From NCBI RefSeq assembly GCF_001267885.1, contig NZ_CP012382.1, positions 186,001 to 250,000 of the forward strand: DNA of 64,000 bases. The letters are read 5' to 3'. This document shows positions 8,990 to 19,521 of the stretch, piece by piece. The notes beneath the pieces were generated by a model, which saw only the letters and a list, made by a program, of their open reading frames with translations, was not told the origin of the DNA and made no database searches. The position numbers and the translations under genes are program-made. Origin of the DNA: Streptomyces ambofaciens ATCC 23877. GTDB lineage: Bacteria; Actinomycetota; Actinomycetes; Streptomycetales; Streptomycetaceae. How positions within the stretch are numbered: position 1 is the first letter of the stretch; every line of letters starts with the position of its first letter.

Positions 8990-9168
8990 CGGGCCGGCAG
9001 CGACACCCTCGCGCGTTGCGCGATTCCTTGATCGAACACACTGTCACAGGCGGCTGACTGTCCCACGGACTTGCTGCTGTCTCTCGTGACCATCCATGAA
9101 CTTCAAGATCACCAACTGCTGCCCGAACCAGCAGACAAACGCTGCTGTCCGAAGTGAACGAAGCCAAT

Positions 9169-9525
9169 TGCGCATGCAAGAACGGGTCCCTGTTCCCCAG
9201 GATCTCCGGGTTGACCCGCCGGAACGCCGGATCCAGCCGCCGGCACACCCGCTCGACCGCCCACAGTTCTCAGTTCACGGAGCGGACAAGCAGGGCCAGG
9301 AGCAGCCCCGGGCCGGCTTCCAGAGATTCCCCCGGCAAGGGACCGGCGGCCGGAAGACCCGCGAACCACCATCCGCAGGACCTTGAGGGAGGCGGAGAAG
9401 GCGGGCGGGCCCGAAGGCCGGCAGGGCCCGAGAGCCCGGCAGGGGCGGGGAACCGGGCCGGGTGCGGATGACGGGGGACCTGAAAACCCGAAGGCCGCAG
9501 GCCCCTGGACCGCTGTGCGCGTCTT
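9169..9525. repeat. direct repeat, copy B (internally deleted)
   Basis: A copy of 7319-7410 fused to 7682-7935, joined at the shared bases around CTCGACCGC/CCGCCCACAG. It holds only a stub of the HIT-like gene and no intact coding region. The rest of 8990-9870 has no supported gene. Confidence 0.8.
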
Positions 9526-9870
9526 TTCATCACGTCCCCGGTCCCGGCGGTGCTCCAGCAGTTCCCGCGCGGCAGGCCCGACGGCAGCCCTGTACCAAGT
9601 CCCTTACCCGACGCCGGGGTTCAAGCGGCCGCTGTCCGGCCCGCTGCCGGGGCCCATCAGGACCTCGAACGCCTCCTGCCGGCGGACAGGGTCTACGCTG
9701 TGACTCGCGTCCACATCGCACGGTCTTCCGTCTTCCCACGCCGGGGATCACCGATGATCCGCACCCGTCTTCACCGGCCCCCCCGCGGTCACGACGTGCG
9801 AAGACGGGCCGTATTCCGTCTCCCGCTCGGGCACGCAGCGTCCGCCCGCCGACTCGTGCCAGGAGGACAC

Positions 9871-10275
9871 ATGCAACGCGGCGAAGTCTGGTGGGCCGAC
9901 TTCGACGAGCGACGTCCCATCGTGCTGCTGTCGGGCGACGAGCCCTCCGGGCTCCAGGCCATCCAGGTCGTTGCACCAGCGGGCGTCGACATCAGCGGCC
10001 TGGGCGTCGAAGTGGCGATAGGCGCCCAGGAAGGACTCCCCTTCGAAGGCGTGCTGCGGTTCGCCCTCCCGCGTCCAGGCCTCACTCCCTGCACCTGGCT
10101 GACCACCGTGGCCCAAGACGACCTGATCGAGCGGGCGGGCGTGCTGTCCTGCGCGAAGCTCAGCGAGGTCGAAGAAGCCCTCCACGCCGCCGGACAGAGA
10201 AGAAAGTGGACCCCGACAACGCTGGCCAGGCTCCACCAGATCAAAGACGCCCACCGCGCCGCAGGACTCGAGTAG
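9871..10275 (+). CDS. MazF/PemK-like toxin
   Basis: A 134-residue protein that starts MQRGEVWWADFDERRPIVLL, the standard opening of MazF/PemK endoribonucleases, and continues with a beta-rich core and LSCAKLSEVEEALHAA at the end of the fold. MazF toxins cut mRNA at short sequences. The ATG at 9871 is preceded by a perfect AGGAGG at 9861, and the longer frame upstream lacks homology. I see no antitoxin gene on either side, so it is either an orphan, controlled in trans, or inactive. About 40 C-terminal residues extend beyond the usual domain. Confidence 0.78.
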   Translation: MQRGEVWWADFDERRPIVLLSGDEPSGLQAIQVVAPAGVDISGLGVEVAIGAQEGLPFEGVLRFALPRPGLTPCTWLTTVAQDDLIERAGVLSCAKLSEVEEALHAAGQRRKWTPTTLARLHQIKDAHRAAGLE

Positions 10276-10452
10276 CGGACGCCTCCACCGCCCAGCCCGA
10301 TCCCGCCGACGACCGACGGCCGCCTCACTCCACCGCACTCCAGCAACAAGACCACGGCCTGCGGCCGGAGTGCCAGGTCCGGTCCGGCGGGTCATTGCCT
10401 GCGGCAGCGAGCCTGGGGCAATGATCCGCAGCACGCGACTGGGAACAGCGCG

Positions 10453-10959
10453 TCAGGCCGGGGAGAACTTGGCAACGTACTCGTCGAAGGGCTCGATCCC
10501 GACTTCTGCTCGGAGTTCGTTCATGCGCTCGGGCTCTTCACAAGGCCACGGAATCGGTGCCCCGTCCTTCAGGCCGGCGATTTGAGTGCCGTAGACCTGC
10601 TTGCGTCCCTCGTTGACCAGCGTGCGGTCGCACAGGAAGGCCAGCTCGCGCGGGCTTGCCGCGCCCGCCGACACCGCCTGCTGCATCAGGTGGAGGGCGC
10701 GCCGCTGCACATCGAGTTGCCGGTCGGCGTGCTGGGCGATCAGCCAGGCTGCGCGTGCGGCCTCCTCACCGACCAGTTCTGCCGTGGGCCAGCCGTATTC
10801 GTCCATGATCTCGCCCAGCCGGTCACCGTGCCGGGCGGTCAGCCGCCGCCAGGCCAGCTGGTCGGCAGGGTCATCGCTGTTCGCGCGGACTGCGCACTGG
10901 TGATCGGCTGCAGCCATGTCCGCGAGCTCCACGGCCAGCGCGGCAACGTCGTGCGCCAC
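10453..10959 (-). CDS. DUF6624 family protein
   Basis: A 168-residue protein of a family without known function. The conserved core reads GWPTAELVGEEAARAAWLIA, then QHADRQLDVQRRALHLM, then FLCDRTLVNEGRKQVYGTQ. The GTG at 10957-10959 with GGGAG six bases before it is preferred over a TTG two codons earlier. Similar domains occur in proteins of very different bacteria, often near secreted or stress-related genes. Nothing here indicates its partner. Confidence 0.75.
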   Translation of the reverse strand: MAHDVAALAVELADMAAADHQCAVRANSDDPADQLAWRRLTARHGDRLGEIMDEYGWPTAELVGEEAARAAWLIAQHADRQLDVQRRALHLMQQAVSAGAASPRELAFLCDRTLVNEGRKQVYGTQIAGLKDGAPIPWPCEEPERMNELRAEVGIEPFDEYVAKFSPA

Positions 10960-11082
10960 TCTCAACTCCCAGTTTGGCTCGCTACGTTGTGCCTGTTGCC
11001 CGCAAGCCTAAAGGGGCAGATCAGACGTAAAGATCATTCTTGAGAACGGTGACAGGCACCTCCCCGCATGGGGATAATGGAT

Positions 11083-11480
11083 CTACGCCCGAAGCCAGAG
11101 CCGGATCGCTACGACAGTCACGGTGCCCTGGAAGACGTAGGCGCGCTTGCCGAACCTTGTGGCCACGTCCCGGAAGCGCTTGAGGGCGTTGATCGTCCGC
11201 TCAACTTCATTCCTTGGCTTGCAGATCGTCTTGCCGAAAGCCGGTGGGCCGGCCGCCACGATGCTTTCGGTTGGCCCGCCGGCTGCCCGGTTCGGGGACG
11301 GTGTGCTTGATCTGCCGTCGGCGCAGGCAGATCCCGCCACGGCACCCCGGTGCGCTGCCGGAAGAGGATTTTGTTGATCACCCTGCGACGGCTTACCCCA
11401 CGCCCGTCCCTCTGGCCGGACTTCGGCAGGCGCGGACGCAAGCGTGCCCATTCGCCGTCTGTCGGATCTCCCCGCCCCAT
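11083..11480 (-). pseudogene. IS5 family transposase remnant
   Basis: An N-terminal piece (MGRGDPTDGEWARLRPRLP then VINKILFRQRTGVPWRDLP) is joined, out of frame, to the C-terminal piece NEVERTINALKRFRDVATRF. The catalytic middle is deleted, so the element is dead. It marks an old insertion at the left edge of the repeat-rich P450 area. Confidence 0.8.
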
Positions 11481-11768
11481 GAACATTGCCAACGACTCGA
11501 ATCCGAGGCAGTCACATGATCCGTCGGACAGGGCCTGAACGTCCGAAGGACCGGGGCCGGAAGGCCGAAGGCCCAGCGGGGCGGAAGGCCGGCGGAACAG
11601 AAAAGCCGCAAGGCCAGGGTGGAAAGGCCGGAGGCCCGCAACCCGCAGAGCACAAAACCCGGAAAAGGCAGAAGCCCCTGAGGGCCGGAAGCACCAGGAA
11701 GAAGACGGAGCCGAAGGACCGGGCGCCCAAGGCCAAGAACCAGGGGACAAAAGGCCGGCAGGAGGGAA

Positions 11769-11898
11769 GGCCGGCAGGACGGCGGGGGCCGGACGGCCGG
11801 CAGGACGGCGGGGGCCGGACGGCCGGCAGGACGGCGGGGGCCGGACGGCCGGCAGGACGGCGGGGGCCGGACGGCCGGCAGGACGGCGGGGGCCGGAC
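11769..11898. repeat. five perfect 26-bp tandem repeats
   Basis: Five identical head-to-tail units, each starting GGCCGGCAGGACGG and ending GGGCCGGAC, at 11769, 11795, 11821, 11847 and 11873, followed by decayed copies to about 11950. The wider interval 11540-12010 is built from related AAGGCCGGA and GGCCGGCAGG motifs and has no supported gene. Confidence 0.95.
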
Positions 11899-12012
11899 GG
11901 CTGGACGGGGGCCGGACGGCTGGACGGACGGAAGGCCGGCGGGGGCTGGAGGGTCTTCGAGGGCGGCGGCGGGTCACGTCGCCGGCCCTGCCCCCTCTCT
12001 CTTTGCTTCCGC

Positions 12013-13338
12013 TCAGGCGGTCGCTGCCGGGACGGGCCGCGCCGCGGGCCGCGCCGCGGGCTGCTCCCCGGCCCGCCCCTCACCCGCACCCGCACCGGCG
12101 GCCGCCGCGGGACCCAGCAGCACAGGCAGCTCACGATGACCGTTGGAGATGAACGACTGCAGCGGACGCAGCTCTTCGTAGGCCACCGCGAGCTGCAGGC
12201 CGGGGAAGCGGGTGAACAGGCCGCTCAGCGCGATCTGCGCCTCCATCCGGGCCAGCGGAGCACCGATGCAGTAATGCGTGCCGTGCCCGAAGGACAGGTG
12301 ACTGCGGCGCGTGGCGCGGGTGACGTCGTAGCGGCCGGCGTCCTCGCCGTGCACCACCGGATCACGCCCCGCCCCCGCATACGAGATCACCACCGGGTCA
12401 CCCGCGGGGATGACCACCCCGCCCACCTCCACGTCCTCGACCGCGAAACGCAGGATGCCGTTCGCACCCGGCGCCTCCAGCCGCAGCGCCTCCTCCACCG
12501 CGTCGTCCCAGCCCGCCACGCCCGAACGCACCAGCTCGAGCTGGCCGGGATGGGCCAGCAGCAACGCGATCGTGTTGTCCAGGAGATTGACCGTCGTCTC
12601 GTACCCGGCCGTGTACAGCAGGATCAGATTGTCCACCAGCTCCCGCTCACTGAGCCGCGAACCGTCCTCGTCACGCACCGCGATCAGCGCACTGGTCAGA
12701 TCGTCCCCCGGCACCCTGCGCTTGCACGCCACCAGATCATCCATCATCTGATACAGGTCCGCGGCATTGCGCTGCGCGTCCGCCAGCGACACCGCCGTAT
12801 CGAAGAACCCCAGAATGATCCGCCGCAGCCGCTCCCGGTAGGCCACCGGAATACCGAACAGCTCGGTGAGCACCTGCATCGGCAGCAGACAGGCGAACTC
12901 CCGCCGCACATCCACCGGCCCGCCCCCCGGCCGCTCCTGCAGAGCATCCAGCAAAGAAGCCGTGATCTCCTCGACCCGCCCCCGCAGCACCTCCACCCGC
13001 CGCACCGTGAACGCCGACGCCACCAGCCGCCGCAACCGCGTGTGATCCGCCCCGTACGCCGTCACCATGTTCCGCACCGACACCCAGATCGCCAGCGGCC
13101 ACGCCTGCTCCACCCGCCCCTCACGCCACGCAGGCCAGTGCCGGTAGGCATCCTTCGACACCCGCCCGTCCGTCAGCAGAGCCCTGATCTCCTCCGCACC
13201 CGTCACCGCCCACGCCCCCACCCCGCCCGGCAACACCGCAGCCGCCACCACCCCCCGCTCACGCAACCGCGCCGCTTCCCCCTGCACATCCCCACCCGAC
13301 GCATCAAACGCATACGGGCACCCCTGCACAGACACCAT
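12013..13338 (-). CDS. cytochrome P450
   Basis: A 441-residue soluble bacterial P450 mono-oxygenase. The I-helix oxygen-binding motif is [14 protein letters not shown] (about residue 250), the K-helix ExxR is EEALRLE, and the haem-binding loop is [15 protein letters not shown] with the Cys ligand at about residue 360. The ATG at 13336-13338 follows GGGGGAG; longer frame upstream is repeat-derived. The last 30 or so residues are an Ala/Gly/Pro tail beyond the usual P450 end. Association with an afsA homologue and a receptor recalls butyrolactone loci of S. rochei, where a P450 tailors the signal. It could equally belong to a lost biosynthetic cluster. The ferredoxin at 18965 is a possible but distant redox partner. 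Confidence 0.92.
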   Translation of the reverse strand: MVSVQGCPYAFDASGGDVQGEAARLRERGVVAAAVLPGGVGAWAVTGAEEIRALLTDGRVSKDAYRHWPAWREGRVEQAWPLAIWVSVRNMVTAYGADHTRLRRLVASAFTVRRVEVLRGRVEEITASLLDALQERPGGGPVDVRREFACLLPMQVLTELFGIPVAYRERLRRIILGFFDTAVSLADAQRNAADLYQMMDDLVACKRRVPGDDLTSALIAVRDEDGSRLSERELVDNLILLYTAGYETTVNLLDNTIALLLAHPGQLELVRSGVAGWDDAVEEALRLEAPGANGILRFAVEDVEVGGVVIPAGDPVVISYAGAGRDPVVHGEDAGRYDVTRATRRSHLSFGHGTHYCIGAPLARMEAQIALSGLFTRFPGLQLAVAYEELRPLQSFISNGHRELPVLLGPAAAAGAGAGEGRAGEQPAARPAARPVPAATA

Positions 13339-13377
13339 CACAACTCCCCCCAGCACGACCCCGACAAGGGTCACCTG

Positions 13378-13387
13378 ACAAAACCGG
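13378..13387. promoter_or_regulatory. possible operator half-site before the P450
   Basis: ACAAAACCGG, about 40 bp before the P450 start, repeats the core of the two ARE-like sites. No good second half-site is visible, so this is only suggestive. Confidence 0.25.
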
Positions 13388-13549
13388 CCAACCCCCCAAC
13401 GGGAGGCACCCACCAGACCCCCGGCACCAGGCCCCGCACCAGACCCCCCACCACAGAACCCCGCCAAGACCCCCGTCAAGAGGAGACCCCGGACAAGCCC
13501 CGCAAAGGAAGACCCCCGCAAGACCCCCACCAGGAAGCCCACCCAACAC

Positions 13550-15110
13550 CCCCGACAAGAAACCCCAACAGGGCCCCCCGACAGGAGACTGCCGAACAAA
13601 CCCCCAACAGGAGGCTTCCTAACAAACCCCCCGACGGGAGACACCCAGCAAGCCCCTCAACGGGACGCACCGAGTAAGCCCACAACGGGAGACACCGGAC
13701 AAGCCCCCGGCGGGAGGCACAGAACAGACCTCCCGAGGAGGTTCCTCACAGGCCAGACCCACGAACAGCAGGCCCCCGGGGCGAACCCTCCAAGGAGGAG
13801 ACCCGGCAGCCGGAACCCCCAAGAAGACCCGGCCCAGACCCCCGAAAAGGAGACCCGCCCGAACCCTCGCGAGGAGACCCCGCCAGACCCCCGAGAAAGA
13901 AACCCGGCCCGAACCCCGGAGAAGGAGTACCGCCAGGCCCCCGAGACAGACCCAGCAGGACGCCCGACAAGGAGACCCGCCCGGACCCACGCGAGGAGAC
14001 CCGGCAGAACTGCCGACGAAGGAGACCCGGCCCGGACCTCCCGACAAGGAGCCGGCCCGGCCCACCAGGAAGCAGACCCGCCCAGACCCTCGCGAAGAAG
14101 CCCCGACAGGACTCCCACGCAAGAGGGCCCGACACAGCCCCCGAAGAAGAGGACCCGGCCGAACTCCCCAGGAGGACCAACAGAGTCCTCCCAAGGGAAA
14201 ACCTGCAGGGCCCTGCGAAAAGGGCCCCAGCAGGGCCCTCCGCAGGAGAGTCCGAACGGCCTTCGAGGAAGAGACCCCAACCGGGCTCCCCCAGGGCGAC
14301 CGGCCCGAACTCCCCCCAAGGGAAGACCGACAGAGCCCTCCGCAAAGAGGCCCCAGCAGGGCCCTCCAGAGGAGGGTCCGAACGGCCTTCGAGGAAGAGT
14401 CCCCAACCGGGCTCCCCGAGGAAGACCCGGCCCGAACTCCCCAAAGGGATCCGGCAGACCTCCCCGAAAAGGGGATCCGGCAGAACTCTCCCAGGGGAAG
14501 ACCGACCGAGCCCTCCGAGAGGGCGTCCGGGCAGGGCCCCATGAGGGGGGGCGGGCCGGACTCCACGAAGGGGATCCGGCAGAGCTCCCGAGAGGAGACC
14601 CGGCAGGCCCCCGGCGAGGAGACCCGGCGGGACTCCCCAAAGGAGTCCGGCATGCCTCCCCGAAAAGGGTCCGGCAAGACCCCCGAAGAAGAGACCCCCA
14701 CCGGGCTCCCCGTGGGAGACCGGCCCGAACTCCCCCCAAGGGAAGACCGACAGAGCCCTCCGCAAAAGGGGCCCCAGCAGGGCCCTCCGCAAGAGAGTCC
14801 GACACGGCCCCCGAGGAAGAGACCCCGAGCGGCCTCCCCGAGGAAGACCCGGCCCGAACTCCCCAAAGGGGTCCGGCAGAACTCCCCGAATGGGGATCCG
14901 GCAGAGCTCTCCCACGGGAACATCCGGCAGAGCCCTCCGGGAGGGGGTCCGGGCAGGCCCCCCATGAAGGGGGGGGCGGGCCGGACTCCGCCAAGGGGAT
15001 CCGGCAGAGCTCCCGAGGGCAGACCCGCCCGGGCCCCCGGCGAGGAGACCCGCCAGGACTTCCCCGCAGGGATCCGGCAGGGCTCCGGGCAGGGAGCCGG
15101 CAGAGGGGCC
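13550..15110. repeat. array of about 26-bp hairpin-containing repeats
   Basis: Roughly sixty degenerate head-to-tail units of 24-27 bp. Clear units at 13604-13735 read AAGCCC-N-CAACGGGA-GACACC and similar. Further right the typical unit is CTCCCCGAAAAGGGG followed by ATCCGGCAGA, so each contains a small hairpin. Larger blocks are themselves repeated: for example the segment containing AAGGGAAGACCGACAGAG occurs near 14320 and 14730. Three overlapping long open frames on the minus strand and one on the plus strand result from the repeat and are not considered genes. Confidence 0.85.
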
Positions 15111-15145
15111 CTCCGAAGAGGGCCGGACATCAGCACCCCCACAAA

Positions 15146-15169
15146 ATAAAACCGCTCCCCCGGTTTTAT
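15146..15169. promoter_or_regulatory. perfect 24-bp palindrome with AAAACCG half-sites
   Basis: ATAAAACCG, six bases, CGGTTTTAT. It is an AT-rich island in a GC-rich repeat region. Arm sequence and spacing fit a TetR-type butyrolactone receptor operator; there is no T-run, so a terminator is less likely. It lies about 400 bp before the afsA homologue. Confidence 0.45.
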
Positions 15170-15485
15170 CAACGGGGCAGCGGGGGCCAGAACCAGACAC
15201 ACCCCACGACAGGCCGAAACCCCGCCGGCCTCGGCACACCCCCGCCCGCCCCGCCCCGGCACCCCGCCCCGCACCCGCCGCGCAAGCGGAGGGAGCCCAC
15301 CCGCAAAACAACCGGAATCCCCACCCCCGGAAGGGCCCCTACCGCTTCATACCGGACGGACCACCCACCCTCCGTCCCGCCCTCACACCCCGGGACGCGA
15401 GGGCGGAGGCGGAAGCAAAACCCCCGCTTGACCCCCGGCTGCGGGCCGGCGGAACACGCCCCACGAAAGAGACCGGACCGCCTTG

Positions 15486-15514
15486 AAAAGAAAACCGGTG
15501 AGTCTGTATCTTAT
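15486..15514 (+). promoter_or_regulatory. ARE-like operator upstream of the afsA homologue
   Basis: The sequence begins AAAAGAAAACCGGTGAG and ends TCTGTATCTTAT, 56 bp before the gene start. It shares 22 of 29 positions with the site before the receptor gene. This is what is expected if one receptor controls both genes. Confidence 0.65.
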
Positions 15515-15570
15515 GGCCTCCGAACTCTTGAGCCCATCACCCACCGCACACCACGTGGAGAGGCAAGAGC

Positions 15571-16698
<1,128 letters not shown>

Positions 16699-17036
16699 AC
16701 CCCACACCCCCAACCCACAACCCACCCCCACAGCCCGGCCCCGCCGCCCCCAACCCCCAAACACCCACCCCCGGACACCCGCCCCCAGATCCCAGGACGA
16801 CTGCACACCACAAACCACCCGCCACGAACCCAGCCCACTTGCAGGGGCCGCCCCCACAGGACAGTGCACCGGGTGTCCGCCTCCTGCGACGAAGACGCTT
16901 CCAGCTTTCTCCGCGCTTCACCCCTTTCGTGGCTCACCCACGCCTGCTCTTGATTCACCGGTACAGGACTCCACCGCGTCCACCGCCGTCAATCCTCCTC
17001 AGAGCAGAACACGGGCCGCGACCTCGCCCACGCCGG
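16699..17036. other. no supported gene
   Basis: C-rich sequence after the afsA homologue, without a recognisable product or a clear terminator hairpin. Confidence 0.5.
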
Positions 17037-17058
17037 CTAGGGCCTGTCTGACAAATGA

Positions 17059-17948
17059 TTACCCCGTGGACTCGCGGAGCCAGAGGATCAAGGAAGCCAG
17101 GACAACTCCGGCACGGTAGCGGTCGCCGAGCTTGTCGAACCGGGTCACGATCGCGCGGAACTGCTTGAGGCGGGCGAAGCATCGTTCGACGACGTTGCGG
17201 TCGCGGTAGGTGACCTTGTCGAAGGCCGGCGGCCGGCCGCCGAGGGCTCCGCGTCGGTGGCGGTTCGCCGCCTGGTCGCGGCGCTCGGGGATCGTGGCAG
17301 CGATGCCCCGGCGCCTCAGCAGATGGCGGATGGCCCTGCTGGAATACGCCTTGTCACCCAGCACACGGTCCGGTGTCGTGCGCGGGCGGACCGTGCCGAG
17401 GCGCGGGGTGCGGATGCCGTCGAGGACCTGGCCGAACGCCGTCGCGTCGTTGACGTTGCCGGGCGTGAGCACAATCGACAGGGGCAGGCCCCGGCCATCG
17501 ACGGCGAGATGGACTTTGGTGGTCAGTCCGCCTCGGGAGCGGCCGAGGGCCTGGCGCGCCTGCGAGCGGCCCGGATCTTCCAGTTCGTCCCCGTTCACAT
17601 CCCCTTTTTGCGGGCGCCGACTGCGTAATGGTGGGCTCGGTTGATGGTGGAGTCGACGGAGACGGTCCATTCCACCCGGCCCACCGCGTCATCGCGGACC
17701 TGAACGTGCTCCAGCAACCGTGCCCAGGTGCCGTCCGCCTCCCAGCGGGCGAACCGCTCGTAGACGGTCTGCCACGGCCCGAACCGGTCGGGAAGATCCC
17801 GCCACGGAGCCCCGGTCCGCAGCCGCCACAGCACCCCGTTGACCACCTGCCGGTGATCACGCCACGGACGGCCCCGTCCGTCCACCTGAGGCAAAAGGGG
17901 CTCTATCCGCCTCCATGCCGCATCCGTCAACTCACCTCGACCTGCCAC
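17059..17948 (-). CDS. IS5 family (IS427 group-like) transposase, two frames
   Basis: The transposase is encoded by two overlapping frames, as usual in this group. The first (17595-17948) holds GELTDAAWRRIEPLLPQ and the first catalytic Asp in VSVDSTINRAHHYAVGA. The second (to 17059) holds LGRSRGGLTTKVHLAVDGRG, the second Asp in VLGDKAYSS and the Glu in VVERCFARLKQF. A run AAA AAG in the first frame, just before its stop, is a standard -1 slippage site and joins the frames to give an uninterrupted protein with a full DDE triad. The element may therefore still be active. The GTG at 17946-17948 is the likely start. Confidence 0.85.
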
Positions 17949-17984
17949 AAGATCAATTATCAGACCGGCTATAGAGTCCTGCCC

Positions 17985-18614
17985 GTGGCGAATCATCAGG
18001 ACGAGACCAGGACGGCCTACGACGGTGTCGTCGAGCTGTACGCATCGCTGTTCGCAAACCGGCTGGAAACACAGCCTTTCTCCCGGGCCATGATCGGCAC
18101 CTTCGCCGAACTGGTGCGCGCGACGGGCAACCTGCGGACAGCGGACGTCGGGTGCGGGCCCGGACATCTGACAGCCATGCTGCACGAACTCGGCCTGGAC
18201 GCCTTCGGACTAGACCTTGCCCCCGGCATGGTCGACCACGCCCGGCAGGCCCATCCGGCGCTGCGCTTCCAAGAGGCGCGGATGGAATCCCTGCCGATCG
18301 AGGACGCCGCGCTCGGCGGCGTACTGGCCCACTACTCAATGATTCACACCCCTCCGGGGGAACTACCGGAGCTGCTCGCCGAACAGGTACGCGTCCTGGC
18401 ACCGGACGGTCTGCTCCTGGTCTCCTTCTTCGGGACCGACGGACAAGAACCGGTCCGGTTCGACCACAAGGTGGCGCCCGCCTATAGCTGGCCGGTGGAT
18501 CGCCTCGCCGAACTGCTGGGCGATGCTGGGCTCGATCCCTTCGCCCGGCTGCTCCACGATCCATCCTCTGATCGGGGCTTCCTCGACGCCCATCTACTGG
18601 CCCGCCGTTCGTAG
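17985..18614 (+). CDS. class I SAM-dependent methyltransferase
   Basis: A 209-residue methyltransferase with the SAM-binding motif I TADVGCGPGHLTAML (about residues 52-66), the acidic end of strand 2 in FGLDLAPGMVDHARQ and post-I/II segments LGGVLAHYSMIH and APDGLLLVSFFG. The acceptor is unknown; most relatives methylate small molecules. The start codon is probably the GTG at 17985, eleven bases right of the inner IS end, and no good ribosome site is seen, which suggests that the original upstream region was replaced by the element. The gene lies inside the larger IS-bounded unit. Confidence 0.82.
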   Translation: MANHQDETRTAYDGVVELYASLFANRLETQPFSRAMIGTFAELVRATGNLRTADVGCGPGHLTAMLHELGLDAFGLDLAPGMVDHARQAHPALRFQEARMESLPIEDAALGGVLAHYSMIHTPPGELPELLAEQVRVLAPDGLLLVSFFGTDGQEPVRFDHKVAPAYSWPVDRLAELLGDAGLDPFARLLHDPSSDRGFLDAHLLARRS

Positions 18615-18964
18615 CCACTGCCCAGTCCCCCCAGCCGATCGGCGCACCTCCGGATTGCCAGCTCAGCCGAATCTCGCTGATCAGACCGGAATTGTCAGAC
18701 ACCCCCTAGTACTCCAGTGCGGTTTTGTGATCTACCTGCTGGCTGCGCGGGCGAGCAGTCGTCGGTAGTTGTTCTGTGCCACTGATCCTCTCAGTGGGCG
18801 TCTCTTCTTGGGCAGCGGTGAAGTCGAGCCGGCGCTTCGCCGAATCGCCCCACGCAGGGCGGGAACCCCTATGACCTGCCCCGACCGCGCGCCCGGTAGC
18901 GCATGGTATCCATTGTGAATACAGTGAGTGATCAATTCGGTTCATGGAAGTTCGGAGTAACCCC

Positions 18965-19300
18965 GTGACGTACGTAGTGGCTGAGCCTTGCATCAGGTGC
19001 CGGACCACCGACTGTGTGGACGTATGCCCCGTCGACTGCTTCCACGCCGGCGAGAACATGCTCGTCATCCACCCGTACGAGTGCATCGACTGCGGCGCCT
19101 GCGTACCCGAGTGCCCGGTTTCCGCCATCTTCGAAGAGTCCGAGCTTCCCGCGAAGTGGGGGGAGTACACCGAGCTCAACCTCGAGTACGCCGACAAGTG
19201 GCCGGTGATCACCTCCAAGGCCGATGCACCCTCGGACTGGGAAAACTGGAGGGACGTCGAGCCCAAGAAGCAACACTTCAACCCGGCACCCGGGCACTGA
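18965..19300 (+). CDS. fdxA: 7Fe (3Fe-4S/4Fe-4S) ferredoxin
   Basis: A 111-residue FdxA-type ferredoxin, a soluble one-electron carrier. The first cluster motif is [18 protein letters not shown] with the spacing that gives a 3Fe-4S cluster, and the second is [17 protein letters not shown] for 4Fe-4S. The C-terminal half has the usual [16 protein letters not shown] region. GTG at 18965 matches the start of family members; an ATG seven codons earlier is in frame. It has no redox neighbour; the P450 at 12013 is the only obvious client in the window. Confidence 0.92.
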   Translation: MTYVVAEPCIRCRTTDCVDVCPVDCFHAGENMLVIHPYECIDCGACVPECPVSAIFEESELPAKWGEYTELNLEYADKWPVITSKADAPSDWENWRDVEPKKQHFNPAPGH

Positions 19301-19521
19301 GCCACTCGTCGCTGGCCACCGGGCTTCGGCCGCCTCGACCAGGTGCCGGGCGCCGACGGTTGACGTGCCCGCCAAGGGCGGGCAAGCGGCATCCCCGAAG
19401 AGGTGGTAAGCCGCGCTGACCCGCCGGTCACTCTTCCTTGGGGTCATGGCCCGGATTGCCGGCCGGTTCGGGCGAGTTGAACCCCGGGACACGCCCCGCG
19501 CCTACCTACCGGACTACTGTC

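Larger units (their letters stand above)
17037..18708. mobile_element. IS5-type element, possibly carrying a methyltransferase passenger
   Basis: The left end reads CTAGGGCCTGTCTGACAA (17037-17054). The reverse complement of 18691-18708 is CTAGGGGGTGTCTGACAA, 16 of 18 identical, and both outer tips are CTAG. A third, weaker end lies between the two genes: reverse complement of 17951-17969 is GCCGGTCTGATAATTGATC, comparable to GCCTGTCTGACAAATGATT at the left. So the basic IS is about 930 bp (17040-17970), and a larger unit including the methyltransferase is bounded by good repeats. Confidence 0.6.

Noticed and set aside
15146..15169. Palindrome as a transcription terminator
   Set aside because: The arms are A/T-rich at the base with no T-run, and no gene ends just upstream. 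An operator fits better.
13619..15311. Three overlapping minus-strand frames of 445-551 residues
   Set aside because: Frames in all three phases are open at once and follow the 26-bp repeat, giving Gly/Ser/Arg repeats. No start signal or conserved motif.
18712..18964. Possible transposase tail left of the ferredoxin
   Set aside because: The minus-strand frame ends in a basic ARAASR-like tail, but no catalytic motif or family match was recognised.
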